From an uncultured cyanobacterium (lineage in GTDB: Bacteria; Cyanobacteriota; Cyanobacteriia; PCC-6307; Cyanobiaceae), in NCBI GenBank assembly GCA_903823115.1, contig CAIJRN010000028.1:32910-96909 (forward strand): 64,000 nt of DNA. The letters are read 5' to 3'. A model generated the notes under the pieces. That model searched no databases. It saw only the letters and a list, made by a program, of their open reading frames with translations, and was not told the DNA's origin. Position numbers and translations under genes: made by a program. How positions within the stretch are numbered: the stretch's first letter is position 1; every line of letters begins with the position of its first letter. Below, in pieces: positions 1-8,002 of the stretch.

Positions 1-279
1 CTGCAAACGGTGGATCGTCCCTACGGGCCCTTGCTGAACCTGCTGCACCACGGCATCGGCTCCACCCACGTCTGCCATCACATCAACCCACGTATTCCTC
101 ACTACAACGCCTGGCACGCCAACACTCTGCTCAAGCAGCGCTTTCCCAATCTGGTGCGCTACGACCCCACGCCGATTCACCGGGCCCTGTGGCGGGTGGC
201 CAGCCGCTGTGCGGTGGTGCGTCAGGACGCTGCCGGCGTTGGGTTCTTCTATCAACCCCAGGAGCAGAACGGTCTCTGA
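1..279 (+). CDS. Acyl-lipid (fatty acid) desaturase, C-terminal part
   Basis: Open from base 1 with no start inside the window, so only the last 92 residues are seen. The stretch STHVCHH followed by NPRIPHYNAW matches the third histidine box and the conserved IPHYNAW-like tail of membrane acyl-lipid desaturases of the cyanobacterial DesA/DesB group, which introduce double bonds into glycerolipid acyl chains in the membrane using a di-iron centre. The two upstream histidine boxes and the membrane helices lie outside the window, so the position specificity (delta-12 or omega-3) cannot be decided. Confidence 0.8.
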   Translation: MQTVDRPYGPLLNLLHHGIGSTHVCHHINPRIPHYNAWHANTLLKQRFPNLVRYDPTPIHRALWRVASRCAVVRQDAAGVGFFYQPQEQNGL

Positions 280-494
280 GGCTGGAGCGACATCTGAACA
301 TCTCGTCTGAACGTCTCGTCGAAACAATTCAGTCGAGCCTCAACTTGAAGCCTTGGTTGAGGCTCTCCAGCGGCACCTTGAAGGCGATTCCAGTGGGTTC
401 AGGGTCAGGTGCGATCGGCTGCCAACGATTGGCCCCAGTCCTGGAGCGATGATGCCCATCGATCCGCCTCGCCAACTCCACGCCGCTCCACCCC
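280..494. other. Intergenic, nothing recognised
   Basis: The 215 bases between the desaturase stop and the next small gene hold no open frame with recognisable similarity, and no clear terminator hairpin with a T-run was seen. Confidence 0.4.
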
Positions 495-731
495 ATGTCC
501 GACCGCCGTCAGCGCATCCATGATCTGGTGCTGGCCCTGCTGGCCCAGCAGAGTGACCTGGAGCTGCTCGATGGCGATGCCACCGGACCGGGGTCGCTCT
601 CCGGCCTCTCAGGCCGGGATCCGGCCAGTTGGCTGGAGCGCAACCGACGCGTGGTGCAGCGCTATCAGTCCCTGGTGCGCTCGGCGCTCACCCTCGATGC
701 GCTGGTCGATCAGGAAGTCGGTCCCGACTGA
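495..731 (+). CDS. Small hypothetical protein, 78 residues
   Basis: Not recognised as a named family. The product is a charged, mostly helical-looking protein (MSDRRQRIHDLVLALLAQQ, then a Gly/Ser-rich turn and WLERNRRVVQRYQSLVRSAL). There is no signal peptide or membrane segment. The arrangement of two amphipathic helices around a loop suggests a real soluble cyanobacterial protein rather than a chance frame, and the frame uses normal high-GC codons. The stop codon lies inside the first unit of a three-unit 15-bp tandem repeat. It is followed after 84 bases by the GH116 gene on the same strand. Confidence 0.5.
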   Translation: MSDRRQRIHDLVLALLAQQSDLELLDGDATGPGSLSGLSGRDPASWLERNRRVVQRYQSLVRSALTLDALVDQEVGPD

Positions 732-761
732 GCCGGTCCCGATCGAGTCGGTCCCGACCGA
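717..761. repeat. Tandem repeat, three 15-bp units
   Basis: Units GTCGGTCCCGACTGA, GCCGGTCCCGATCGA and GTCGGTCCCGACCGA follow each other without gaps. The TGA of unit 1 is the stop codon of the preceding 78-residue gene. The other two units read through in the same frame. It is one of several 15-bp-period repeats in this window. Confidence 0.85.
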
Positions 762-815
762 GGCGCCCCCGTCCCAGCGATTCTGACAAGCTGGCCCGAA
801 CAGATTGCGGCGTCG

Positions 816-3404
816 ATGCCTCCGTTCGGCTTTTCTTCCCTCGCGTCCCGCCTGATCGGGGGCGGCCAGCGCCCTAACCCCCTGCTTCCCGGCAGCTGGC
901 AGCGCCCCTTTGGCCTGGGCTGGGACAAGCCCTACACGGTGCGCTACGCCAGCAACCTCGATGACGGCCCGAACCACGGCGCACCCCTGGGCGGCTTCGG
1001 TGCCGGCTGCATCGGCCGCGGCCCCGACGGTCGCTTCAACCTCTGGCATCTCGATGGCGGTGAGCACTGGTTCGGCGAGATCCCCGACTGCCAGTTCGCC
1101 CTCTACGAAAGCGATGGCACCACCAGCCGCGCCCATGCCCTGGCGGTGAAGCCCACGGCCGATGACTCCCGCCCGCAGTCCGGTCAGCCTGAGGCTGGGC
1201 AGCCTGAGGCTGGCGAGCCGCTGAGCGCCTGGAGCTGGTATCCCGCCAGCGACGCCCAGCGCACCACCGGCACCTATGCGGCCCGTTATCCGCTCAGCGT
1301 CACCGAGTACACGGGTGTGTTCCAGGCGGCGGTGAGCTGCGAGGCCTTCAGCCCGATCCTGCCCGGCGATTACCAGCGCACCAGCTATCCGCTGGCGGTC
1401 TTCGTCTGGAATCTGCAGAACCCCACCGACAAGCCGCTCACCGTTTCGCTGTTGCTGAGCTGGCGCAACATGGTGAGCTGGTTCACCAACACCGATCCCA
1501 CAGCAGCCGTCACGTTCCGCGATGACGGCAGCCCCGAGCACAACTACGTGCCGGCGATCGGCCGCTGCCAGGGGCAGTGCAACCGCCAGGTGCAGGCCCC
1601 GGGCCTGAAGGGCCTCGTGCTCGAGGGTGAGCGCGGTGAGCCCCTGACTGAGGGCCAGGGCCAGTGGTGCCTGGCGTTGCCCGATGAGGCCGCCCTGAGC
1701 CTGGCCGGGGTCGAGATCTTCCGCTGCAGCCGCTGGGACAGCTCCGGTGATGGCGGCGAGATCTGGACGCCGTTCGCCAGCGATGGCTCGATCCCCGACA
1801 GCGCCGACGATCGCCGCAGCGGCGAGCACGACAGCGCCAGCGCCGCTCTGGCGGTGCGCGTGACCCTGGCAGCGGGGCAAAGCCTGGAGATCCCGCTGGT
1901 GATCGCCTGGGATCTGCCGGTCACCAGCTTCGCCACCGGCACCCGCAGCCTGCGCCGTTACACCGATTTCTTCGGCAGCAGCGGTGATAACGCTCTCGCC
2001 ATCGCCGCCGAGGCCCTGCGGGACTGGCGCAGCTGGCGGCAGGCGATCGAGGCCTGGCAGGCGCCGGTGCTGGGGCGCAGCGATCTGCCCGAAGCGCTGC
2101 GCATGGCCCTGCTCAACGAGCTCTACGACCTGGCCAGTGGTGGCAGCCTCTGGACCGCCGCCGGCCCGAACGATCCGGTGGGCCGCTTCGGCGTGCTCGA
2201 GTGCCTCGATTACGCCTGGTACGAGAGCCTCGACGTGCGGCTGTATGGCTCCTTCGCCCTGCTGCAGCTCTGGCCCGAACTGGACAAGGCGGTGTTGCGC
2301 GACTTCGCCCGGGCGATCCCGGCCGCCGACCCCACGCCTCGGCCGATCGGCTGGTACTTCACCCAGGGCCGCGGCCGGGTTGAGGCGGCGCGCAAGGTCG
2401 CCGGCGCCACCCCCCACGATCTCGGGGCCCCGAATGAACGGCCCTTCGACGCCACCAACTACACCGCCTATCAGGACTGCAACCTCTGGAAGGATCTCGC
2501 CAGTGACTTCGTGCTGCAGGTGTGGCGCAGCTTCCGCCTGGCTCCCACAGGCGAGGATCTGCGCTTCCTGGCCGAGTGCTGGCCGGCGGCCGTCACGGCC
2601 CTGCGCTACCTCAAGCAATTCGATGCCAATGACGATGGCCTGCCCGACAACGGCGGGGCTCCTGACCAGACCTTCGATGACTGGCCCCTGCAGGGGGTGA
2701 GCGCCTACTGCGGCGCCCTCTGGATCGCGGCCCTGGAGGCGGCCCTGGCCATGGGTCAGCGGCTGCAGTTGGAGCTGGGGCTCGAGACCTCGGCGGAGCA
2801 GCGTGAGTTGGGCGGTTGGCTGGAGCAGAGCCGCGCCAACTTCGATCCGTTGCTCTGGAACGGCGAGTACTACAACATCGATGCCGACAGTGGCACGCCG
2901 GTGGTGATGGCGGATCAGCTCTGCGGCGACTTCTACGCCCGTCTGCTGGGTTTGCCGCCGGTCGTGGCCGAGGAGCGGGCCCACTCCTCCCTCAACGCCG
3001 TCAAGGAGGCCTGTTTTGAGCGATTCGAGGGCGGCCGGCTAGGCGTGGCCAACGGCCTGCGCCGCGATGGCACCCCCCTCGATCCCAAGGGCACCCATCC
3101 CCTGGAGGTGTGGACCGGCATCAACTTCGGCCTGGCCGCCTACTACCGGCTGATGGGCGACACCGCGACCGCCCTGGCGATCACCGGCGCCGTGGTCCAG
3201 CAGGTGTACGAGGGCGGCCTGCAGTTCCGCACCCCCGAGGCGATCACGGCGGCGGGCACCTTCCGCGCCTGCCATTACCTGCGGGCGATGGCGATCTGGG
3301 CTCTGTGGGCCACCCACACCGACTGGCAGCCGATTCCGGGGGCGGAACGCCAGCCGGGGCCCCCCGGCCTTACGACTCCCCAGCCCAGCGCTGCCCAGCG
3401 ATGA
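816..3404 (+). CDS. GH116 family beta-glucosidase / glucosylceramidase-like (GBA2-type)
   Basis: An 862-residue protein with the two-part layout of glycoside hydrolase family 116: an N-terminal beta-sandwich region (APLGGFGAGCIGRGPDG near residue 60) and a C-terminal (alpha/alpha)6 barrel. LDYAWYESLDVRLYGS near residue 465 fits the nucleophile segment, with the Glu of YESLD, and DQTFDDW near residue 617 fits the acid/base segment, with its Asp. Family members release glucose from glucosides or glucosylceramide. The natural substrate in a cyanobacterium is unknown, and glucosylglycerol or glucolipids are only guesses. No signal peptide, so probably cytoplasmic. The next gene starts inside its stop codon. 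A 15-bp repeat (1182-1226) encodes a short QPEAG linker. Confidence 0.85.
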   Translation: MPPFGFSSLASRLIGGGQRPNPLLPGSWQRPFGLGWDKPYTVRYASNLDDGPNHGAPLGGFGAGCIGRGPDGRFNLWHLDGGEHWFGEIPDCQFALYESDGTTSRAHALAVKPTADDSRPQSGQPEAGQPEAGEPLSAWSWYPASDAQRTTGTYAARYPLSVTEYTGVFQAAVSCEAFSPILPGDYQRTSYPLAVFVWNLQNPTDKPLTVSLLLSWRNMVSWFTNTDPTAAVTFRDDGSPEHNYVPAIGRCQGQCNRQVQAPGLKGLVLEGERGEPLTEGQGQWCLALPDEAALSLAGVEIFRCSRWDSSGDGGEIWTPFASDGSIPDSADDRRSGEHDSASAALAVRVTLAAGQSLEIPLVIAWDLPVTSFATGTRSLRRYTDFFGSSGDNALAIAAEALRDWRSWRQAIEAWQAPVLGRSDLPEALRMALLNELYDLASGGSLWTAAGPNDPVGRFGVLECLDYAWYESLDVRLYGSFALLQLWPELDKAVLRDFARAIPAADPTPRPIGWYFTQGRGRVEAARKVAGATPHDLGAPNERPFDATNYTAYQDCNLWKDLASDFVLQVWRSFRLAPTGEDLRFLAECWPAAVTALRYLKQFDANDDGLPDNGGAPDQTFDDWPLQGVSAYCGALWIAALEAALAMGQRLQLELGLETSAEQRELGGWLEQSRANFDPLLWNGEYYNIDADSGTPVVMADQLCGDFYARLLGLPPVVAEERAHSSLNAVKEACFERFEGGRLGVANGLRRDGTPLDPKGTHPLEVWTGINFGLAAYYRLMGDTATALAITGAVVQQVYEGGLQFRTPEAITAAGTFRACHYLRAMAIWALWATHTDWQPIPGAERQPGPPGLTTPQPSAAQR
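1182..1226. repeat. 15-bp tandem repeat inside the GH116 gene
   Basis: Units GGTCAGCCTGAGGCT and GGGCAGCCTGAGGCT are followed by a weaker third unit, GGCGAGCCGCTGAGC. They code for the linker QPEAGQPEAGEP near residue 125, outside the conserved core, and keep the frame. Confidence 0.8.
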
Positions 3405-3958
3405 AGCGTCTCCTGTTGTCCCTGCTGCTGGGTCTGGTTCTGCTGTTGGTCGAGCCCGGGGCCGGGGCCGCTGCCGCAGGGCCTGGGGCGTCGCTCGGGC
3501 CGCCTACGGCTCTGTGGCCTGCGGTTGGGCTGCCCTTCGCCCTGATCCATGCCCACCCGGATGAAACCGGCACCGGCGTGGTGCGCAGCCTCGAAAGCCT
3601 GCGGGATCTCGACTACCAGAGCTGGCAGGTGGTGGCCTATCGCGTGGGCCCACCGGGAGGACCCCTGCGCCTGCGGATCGTGGGCTATCCGGGCCGGGTG
3701 CGGCTCGACCACCCCACCAGCCTGATCGTGCGCGGCGGTCGCCGCAGCTGGAATCTGGCTGATGTCACCCTGGCCAATCCCAAGCTCGCTGGCGATGGCC
3801 GCTCGGCGGCGGCCGAGTTCGATCTGGCGCCGCTGATCGCCGATCTGCACAAGAACCGGCCGCTGCGGCTGCAGCTGCCGGGGGTGTTCGTGGAGCTGCC
3901 GGTGCCGCCTTATGTGGTGGCGGAATGGCGGCGTCTGCCCCAGGAGCCGGCCGGCTGA
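3401..3958 (+). CDS. DUF3122 family exported protein
   Basis: A 185-residue product starting at an ATG that overlaps the GH116 stop (ATGA), so translation is probably coupled. The first 25 residues (MKRLLLSLLLGLVLLLVEPG) form a typical Sec signal peptide with an Ala-rich exit. The mature part ends with DLAPLIADLHKNRPLRLQLPG and a hydrophobic proline-rich tail, the pattern I associate with the cyanobacterial DUF3122 family. The function is not known. A periplasmic or lumenal location is inferred from the signal peptide. Confidence 0.75.
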   Translation: MKRLLLSLLLGLVLLLVEPGAGAAAAGPGASLGPPTALWPAVGLPFALIHAHPDETGTGVVRSLESLRDLDYQSWQVVAYRVGPPGGPLRLRIVGYPGRVRLDHPTSLIVRGGRRSWNLADVTLANPKLAGDGRSAAAEFDLAPLIADLHKNRPLRLQLPGVFVELPVPPYVVAEWRRLPQEPAG

Positions 3959-4164
3959 GAATCCTGTTCAGCCTTCTGACTGCCGACGGATTGCCGTTGG
4001 GGCAGCGAAGGCCGCGAACGTCCAGAAGCAGCTTCGGGCCGATGAGGGCCGCCATCGATCTGAAGCCATCAGGCTGCTGGCCCCGCTTGCCAGGTCGATG
4101 TCCTGAGGCCCATGGTTGGCTTGGCTGTTCGATTGACGACACCATCACGCTCTCCTTAGGCCTG

Positions 4165-5280
4165 ATGCCTGCTGCCCCCTCCCCCTGGCTCCCCTGGATG
4201 CGTCGGGCCCTGCAGCTCGCTGCCCTGGGCGCCGGGCGCACCAGCCCCAATCCCGTGGTGGGCGCCCTGGTGCTCGATGCCGCCGGCCAGTTGGTGGGTG
4301 AGGGCTATCACGCCCGTGCCGGCGAAGCCCACGCCGAGGTGGGCGCCCTGGCCCAGGCCGGTGCGCGGGCCCGTGGCGGCACCCTGGTGGTGACGCTTGA
4401 GCCCTGCTGCCATCAGGGCCGCACACCGCCCTGCAGTCAGGCGGTGATCGCGGCGGGAGTGGTGCGGGTGGTGGTGGCGATGGCTGATCCCAATCCCCTG
4501 GTGGCCGGAGCTGGCCTGGAGCAACTGCGGCTTGCCGGCATCGAGGTGATCGAAGGGGTGGCGGCAGCGGAGGCGCTGGCCCTGAACCGGGCCTTTGTGC
4601 ATCGCATCAGCACCGGTAGGCCTCTGGGAATCCTCAAATGGGCGATGAGCCTCGACGGTCGCATCGCCCTGCCCAATGGCGCCAGCCATTGGATCAGCGG
4701 CTCCGCTGCCCGCGCCTGGGTGCATCAGCTGCGGGCCGCTGGCGACGCCGTGATCGTCGGTGGCGGCACCCTGCGGGCTGATGATCCCCTGCTCACCAGC
4801 CGCGGCCATCGCGATCCCGAACCCCTGCGGGTGGTGGTCAGCCGCAGCCTCGATCTGCCGGCCAGCGCCCAGCTCTGGGACACCGCCGTGGCCGCCACCC
4901 TGGTGGCCCATGGACCCGAAGCCTCCGCCGCGGCCTGCGAGCGGCTCGATCGGCTGGGGGTGGAGCGGCTGCCTCTGGCCGCCTGTGAGCCCCTGGAGCT
5001 GCTGGAGGCCCTCGGCCGGCGCGGCTGCAATCAGGTGCTGTGGGAATGCGGCCCCGATCTGGCGGCCGCGGCCCTGCGGCAGGATTGCGTGCAGGGCATC
5101 GCCGCCGTGATCGCGCCCAAGCTGCTGGGCGGCTTGGCGGCCCGTACCCCCCTGGGAGATCTGGGGCTGCAGGCGATGGAGCAGGTGGTTCCCTGGGATG
5201 GAGTCGCCTTGCGCCTCCTCGGCCCCGATCTGCTCTGGCAGCTGGACCAGCCCGGCGGCGATCGCCAGCTCCAACCGTGA
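4165..5280 (+). CDS. ribD: Bifunctional riboflavin biosynthesis deaminase/reductase RibD
   Basis: RibD carries out the second and third steps of riboflavin synthesis from GTP: deamination of the diaminopyrimidine, then reduction of its ribosyl side chain. The N-terminal deaminase domain shows the zinc-binding HAE near residue 55 and PCCHQGRTPPC near residue 79. The reductase domain follows from LKWAMSLDGRIALPNG near residue 155, with VIVGGGTLRADDPLL. The start at 4165 gives the usual N-terminus just before RALQLAALGAGRTSPNPVVG. A longer upstream frame exists but is not conserved-looking. The stop overlaps the start of the MscS gene (GTGA). About 206 bases upstream are without a gene. Confidence 0.93.
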   Translation: MPAAPSPWLPWMRRALQLAALGAGRTSPNPVVGALVLDAAGQLVGEGYHARAGEAHAEVGALAQAGARARGGTLVVTLEPCCHQGRTPPCSQAVIAAGVVRVVVAMADPNPLVAGAGLEQLRLAGIEVIEGVAAAEALALNRAFVHRISTGRPLGILKWAMSLDGRIALPNGASHWISGSAARAWVHQLRAAGDAVIVGGGTLRADDPLLTSRGHRDPEPLRVVVSRSLDLPASAQLWDTAVAATLVAHGPEASAAACERLDRLGVERLPLAACEPLELLEALGRRGCNQVLWECGPDLAAAALRQDCVQGIAAVIAPKLLGGLAARTPLGDLGLQAMEQVVPWDGVALRLLGPDLLWQLDQPGGDRQLQP

Positions 5281-6314
5281 ACACCGGACTTCCGTTCCAG
5301 CTCCCTTTGCTGATCTTCAGCCTGCTGCTGGCAGTCGCGGCCTGGCTGGGGCTGCAGCTGTTGGCCGGACGCTGCCCCAGGGGTTCCCTGGGCCGGGCCC
5401 TGTTGCAGCGAGCCCGGCTGAGCGTCAGCGCCACGTTGCTGTTCGCTGGGGTGGGTTGGTGGCTGTTTGATCTGCTGGATCGCCTCGGCTGGAACCTGCC
5501 CCGCGATGGTCAGGAGGTGCGGGATCTGCTGGTCACCCTTGGTGTGGCCTGGACGCTGCTGCGTTGCAAGCGGCTGCTGATCGGCCAGGGCGAGCTGCCT
5601 CCCGGCTGGCTGAGCCAACGCAGCTCCAGCGATCGCGCCTTCCTGCTGGATCTGATCGACAAGTTGATCGGCGCCGTGGTGATCCTGCTGGCGAGCCTGG
5701 AGGTGCTGCGCCTGCTGGGGGTGTCGCCGATGCTGCTGCTCACCGCCAGCGGCATCGGCGCGGCGGCGGTGGGCTTCGGCTCCAAGGCGCTGGTGGAGAA
5801 CCTGCTGAGCGGCGTGATGCTCTACGTCTATCGCCCCTTCAACGTCGGTGACCAGATCGAACTGCCCGATCGCCGCCTTGCCGGCGCGGTGCAACGCATC
5901 GGCATGTATTACACCGAGCTGCTGACTCCCGAGCGCGAGCGCTTGTTCGTGCCCAATGCCATCTTTGCCACCTTCGCGGTGGCCAACGCCAGCCGCCGGG
6001 ACCATCGCCGCCTGCTGCTTGAGTTGCCGCTGCGCCCGGAGGATCTCCCCCGGGTTGCCGCCATCTGTGCCGATCTGGAGCAGCAGCTCCAGCAGAATGC
6101 CGCTGTGGCCGCGGATCTACCCCAGCGGATCCAGCTTGGTGCTGTCGACAGCAGGGGGGTGCATCTGCGGCTGGAGGCCTTCGCCGCCAGCGGCGAGATT
6201 GAGGCGTTTCATCAGTTGCGTCAGCAGCTGCTGCTGGCCAGCCTCGAGACGGTTCAGCGCCATGGCGCCAGCCTGCTGCTCAGACCAGCTCCGGATGCTG
6301 CGGATCCCCTTTGA
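5277..6314 (+). CDS. MscS-family small-conductance mechanosensitive channel
   Basis: A 345-residue membrane protein beginning with a GTG that overlaps the ribD stop. Several hydrophobic helices at residues 5-30, 45-65, 80-100 and 125-160 lead to the pore-lining and beta-domain signature GIGAAAVGFGSKALVENL, then YVYRPFNVGDQIEL near residue 190, which is the hallmark of the MscS family. Such channels release osmolytes upon hypo-osmotic shock. The 3' end overlaps the convergent DUF427 gene by 35 bases. Confidence 0.88.
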   Translation: MNTGLPFQLPLLIFSLLLAVAAWLGLQLLAGRCPRGSLGRALLQRARLSVSATLLFAGVGWWLFDLLDRLGWNLPRDGQEVRDLLVTLGVAWTLLRCKRLLIGQGELPPGWLSQRSSSDRAFLLDLIDKLIGAVVILLASLEVLRLLGVSPMLLLTASGIGAAAVGFGSKALVENLLSGVMLYVYRPFNVGDQIELPDRRLAGAVQRIGMYYTELLTPERERLFVPNAIFATFAVANASRRDHRRLLLELPLRPEDLPRVAAICADLEQQLQQNAAVAADLPQRIQLGAVDSRGVHLRLEAFAASGEIEAFHQLRQQLLLASLETVQRHGASLLLRPAPDAADPL

Positions 6315-6801
6315 ACGGTCCCTCCAGCTCGGCGGTGATCCAGCCGCCGTAGAAGCCGCCGGGCTGGGGAATCACCCGCTCGCCATCAAGCCAGCAGCCA
6401 TCCATCAACCCCGGATAGAGCCCGTACCAGCCCGTCAGGGCGGCAAAGGCAGGGGCCGGTTCGGGGTATTGCCACACCGCCCGGCTCAAGCGCCGCGGCA
6501 GGCCATCGCTTCCCGCTGCCACCACATCGAAATAGCGGGCCACCCCCTTCCATTCGCAGAAGCTGTGACCCGGGGCCGGCTGCAGCAGCGCCAGATCGAT
6601 CGCTTCCGGCGGCAGATAGAAGCTGGGGGGATGGAAGGTCTCCAGCACCCGCAGCGAGCGTTCCGTGTCGACCAGCACCCGACCCAGGGCCTCCACCCGA
6701 ACGTGGCGGGCACAGGGCTCCAGCGCCGGTGGTCGCGGGTAGGCGGCCACCCGTTCGCGGCCCCCAGGCAGTTGCCAGGGAGAGTTCAGGGTCTCGGGCA
6801 T
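6280..6801 (-). CDS. DUF427 domain protein
   Basis: A 173-residue soluble protein with the DUF427 pattern: VRVEALGRVLVDTERSLRVLE, then PPEAIDLALLQP, HSFCEWKGVARYFDV and a C-terminal VWQYPEPAPAFAALTGWYGLYPG. The biochemical role of the family is not established. The ATG at 6801 was chosen because it sits at the usual PETLNSPW beginning, and a start six codons upstream is possible. It lies 14 bases after the Nif11-type gene, so the two are likely co-transcribed. Confidence 0.82.
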   Translation of the reverse strand: MPETLNSPWQLPGGRERVAAYPRPPALEPCARHVRVEALGRVLVDTERSLRVLETFHPPSFYLPPEAIDLALLQPAPGHSFCEWKGVARYFDVVAAGSDGLPRRLSRAVWQYPEPAPAFAALTGWYGLYPGLMDGCWLDGERVIPQPGGFYGGWITAELEGPFKGDPQHPELV

Positions 6802-6815
6802 GGGCCGATCTTCTC

Positions 6816-7061
6816 TCAACCGGGGATGAAATGGCGCAACCGGCGCGCCTCCTCTCCGGCCCGGCGCTGCAGCTCCTCATCGCTGAGGGTCTGCTCCGCG
6901 CGCTGCTGCGCGGCGATCACGTCGTTTTCATCGACGTCGAAACCGGCGCCGCGGGCCAGGGCCAGGAACTCGGCCAGTTCCTTGGGTTCATGCAGCTGGC
7001 GATCGAGCGCCGGATCGCCGTGGGCATGGGCGAGGAAGGCATCGAGTTGGTCCAGGCTCAT
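6816..7061 (-). CDS. Nif11-domain small protein
   Basis: An 81-residue protein opening MSLDQLDAFLAHAHGDPALD and continuing LHEPKELAEFLALARGAGFD. This is the Nif11 pattern found in stand-alone cyanobacterial proteins and in leader peptides of ribosomal natural products. There is no double-glycine processing site, Cys-rich core or lanthipeptide synthetase nearby, so a leader-peptide role is not supported here. The start at the internal ATG (7061) matches the conserved beginning. It precedes the DUF427 gene in the same direction. Confidence 0.72.
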   Translation of the reverse strand: MSLDQLDAFLAHAHGDPALDRQLHEPKELAEFLALARGAGFDVDENDVIAAQQRAEQTLSDEELQRRAGEEARRLRHFIPG

Positions 7062-7162
7062 GGTCGCGATCGCTTGGCGGTGGCTCCTGTTTAACCGCGG
7101 AACGAGCCCCATGGCGCCCTGTCTGCGCCGCAGATTGGTTTCAACTCCAGGCCCCGGGCCCT

Positions 7163-7888
7163 TCAGCCGAGCAGGTTGAGCTGCTGGGCGGAAGGGCTTT
7201 CACCGGCAGTGCTTCCTGGGCCAGGGCCGCCAGCGACTGGAGCGATCTCCAGCTTCACCGCCTCCCAGGCGGCTGGATCCCATGGCGCCATCAGCGGTTC
7301 GAGGGCCCGCAGCCCGGGCCCATCGGTGAGCTCCAGCCAGGCCTGCTCCAGCCCATCGGGGATCACCACCGGCATGCGGTCATGGACCCGCCGCAGCAGA
7401 TCGTTGGGAGCTGTGGTGAGCACGCAGCAACTTTCCAGTTCGCCGCCATCAGGGCCGCTCCAGCGCTCCCACAGCCCGCCGAGCCAGAAGGGGGCGCGAT
7501 CGCGGCGGCGGAACAGCCAGGGTTGCTTGTAGGAGCGTCCGCTGCGCGGATCCGTGCGGCTCTGCCACTCAAAGAAGCCATCGGCGGGCAGCAGGGCGCG
7601 GCGATGGCGCCAGGCAGCACGGAAGAAGGCTTTTTCGGTCACGCTTTCGCTGCGGGCGTTGATCGGCCGGCGCATCCCCAGGGGATCCTTGCTCCACTCG
7701 GGCAGGAAGCCCCAGAGCGCCAGGCCCACCTGCAACTGTTCGTGCTCCTGGCGCTGCAGCAGCACCGGCTCCCCGGGTCGCACCTGCTGGCGCGGGGCGT
7801 AGTGCTGCGCCAGTCCTGGCGGCAGGGGCCCCTTCAGCCGCGGCAGCAGCTGGTCGATCGCGGTGCTGAGGCTGTAGCGACCGCACAT
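7163..7888 (-). CDS. SRAP (HMCES/YedK) abasic-site protein
   Basis: A 241-residue protein of the SOS-response-associated peptidase family. It begins MCGRYSL, with the Cys at position 2 that crosslinks to abasic sites in single-stranded DNA after Met removal. It also shows WGFLPEWSKDP, INARSESV, the ADGFFEWQ segment near residue 105 and VHDRMPVVI with the catalytic-type His. All key residues are present. It is separated by 114 bases from the divergent ftsH gene, so the promoters of both lie in 7889-8002. Confidence 0.92.
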   Translation of the reverse strand: MCGRYSLSTAIDQLLPRLKGPLPPGLAQHYAPRQQVRPGEPVLLQRQEHEQLQVGLALWGFLPEWSKDPLGMRRPINARSESVTEKAFFRAAWRHRRALLPADGFFEWQSRTDPRSGRSYKQPWLFRRRDRAPFWLGGLWERWSGPDGGELESCCVLTTAPNDLLRRVHDRMPVVIPDGLEQAWLELTDGPGLRALEPLMAPWDPAAWEAVKLEIAPVAGGPGPGSTAGESPSAQQLNLLG

Positions 7889-8002
7889 GGGGCGAAGGGG
7901 GATGGGAGGGGGGGCTCTGGTGGCATTCGGTTCTCACCACCGGCGGGCGATCCGGCGGGTGGCACACAGCTCTAGCCTGACCCTCCGACCGCCCGACGCT
8001 GC

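Noticed and set aside
609..2984. Long minus-strand open frame (about 790 codons) opposite the GH116 gene
   Set aside because: Its composition (Gly/Ala/Gln/His/Arg-rich, no motifs) is that of an antisense shadow in high-GC DNA, and the plus strand encodes a clear GH116 enzyme.
6816..7061. Precursor of a ribosomally made natural product (Nif11 leader)
   Set aside because: No double-Gly site, no Cys/Ser/Thr core and no modifying enzyme or transporter nearby.
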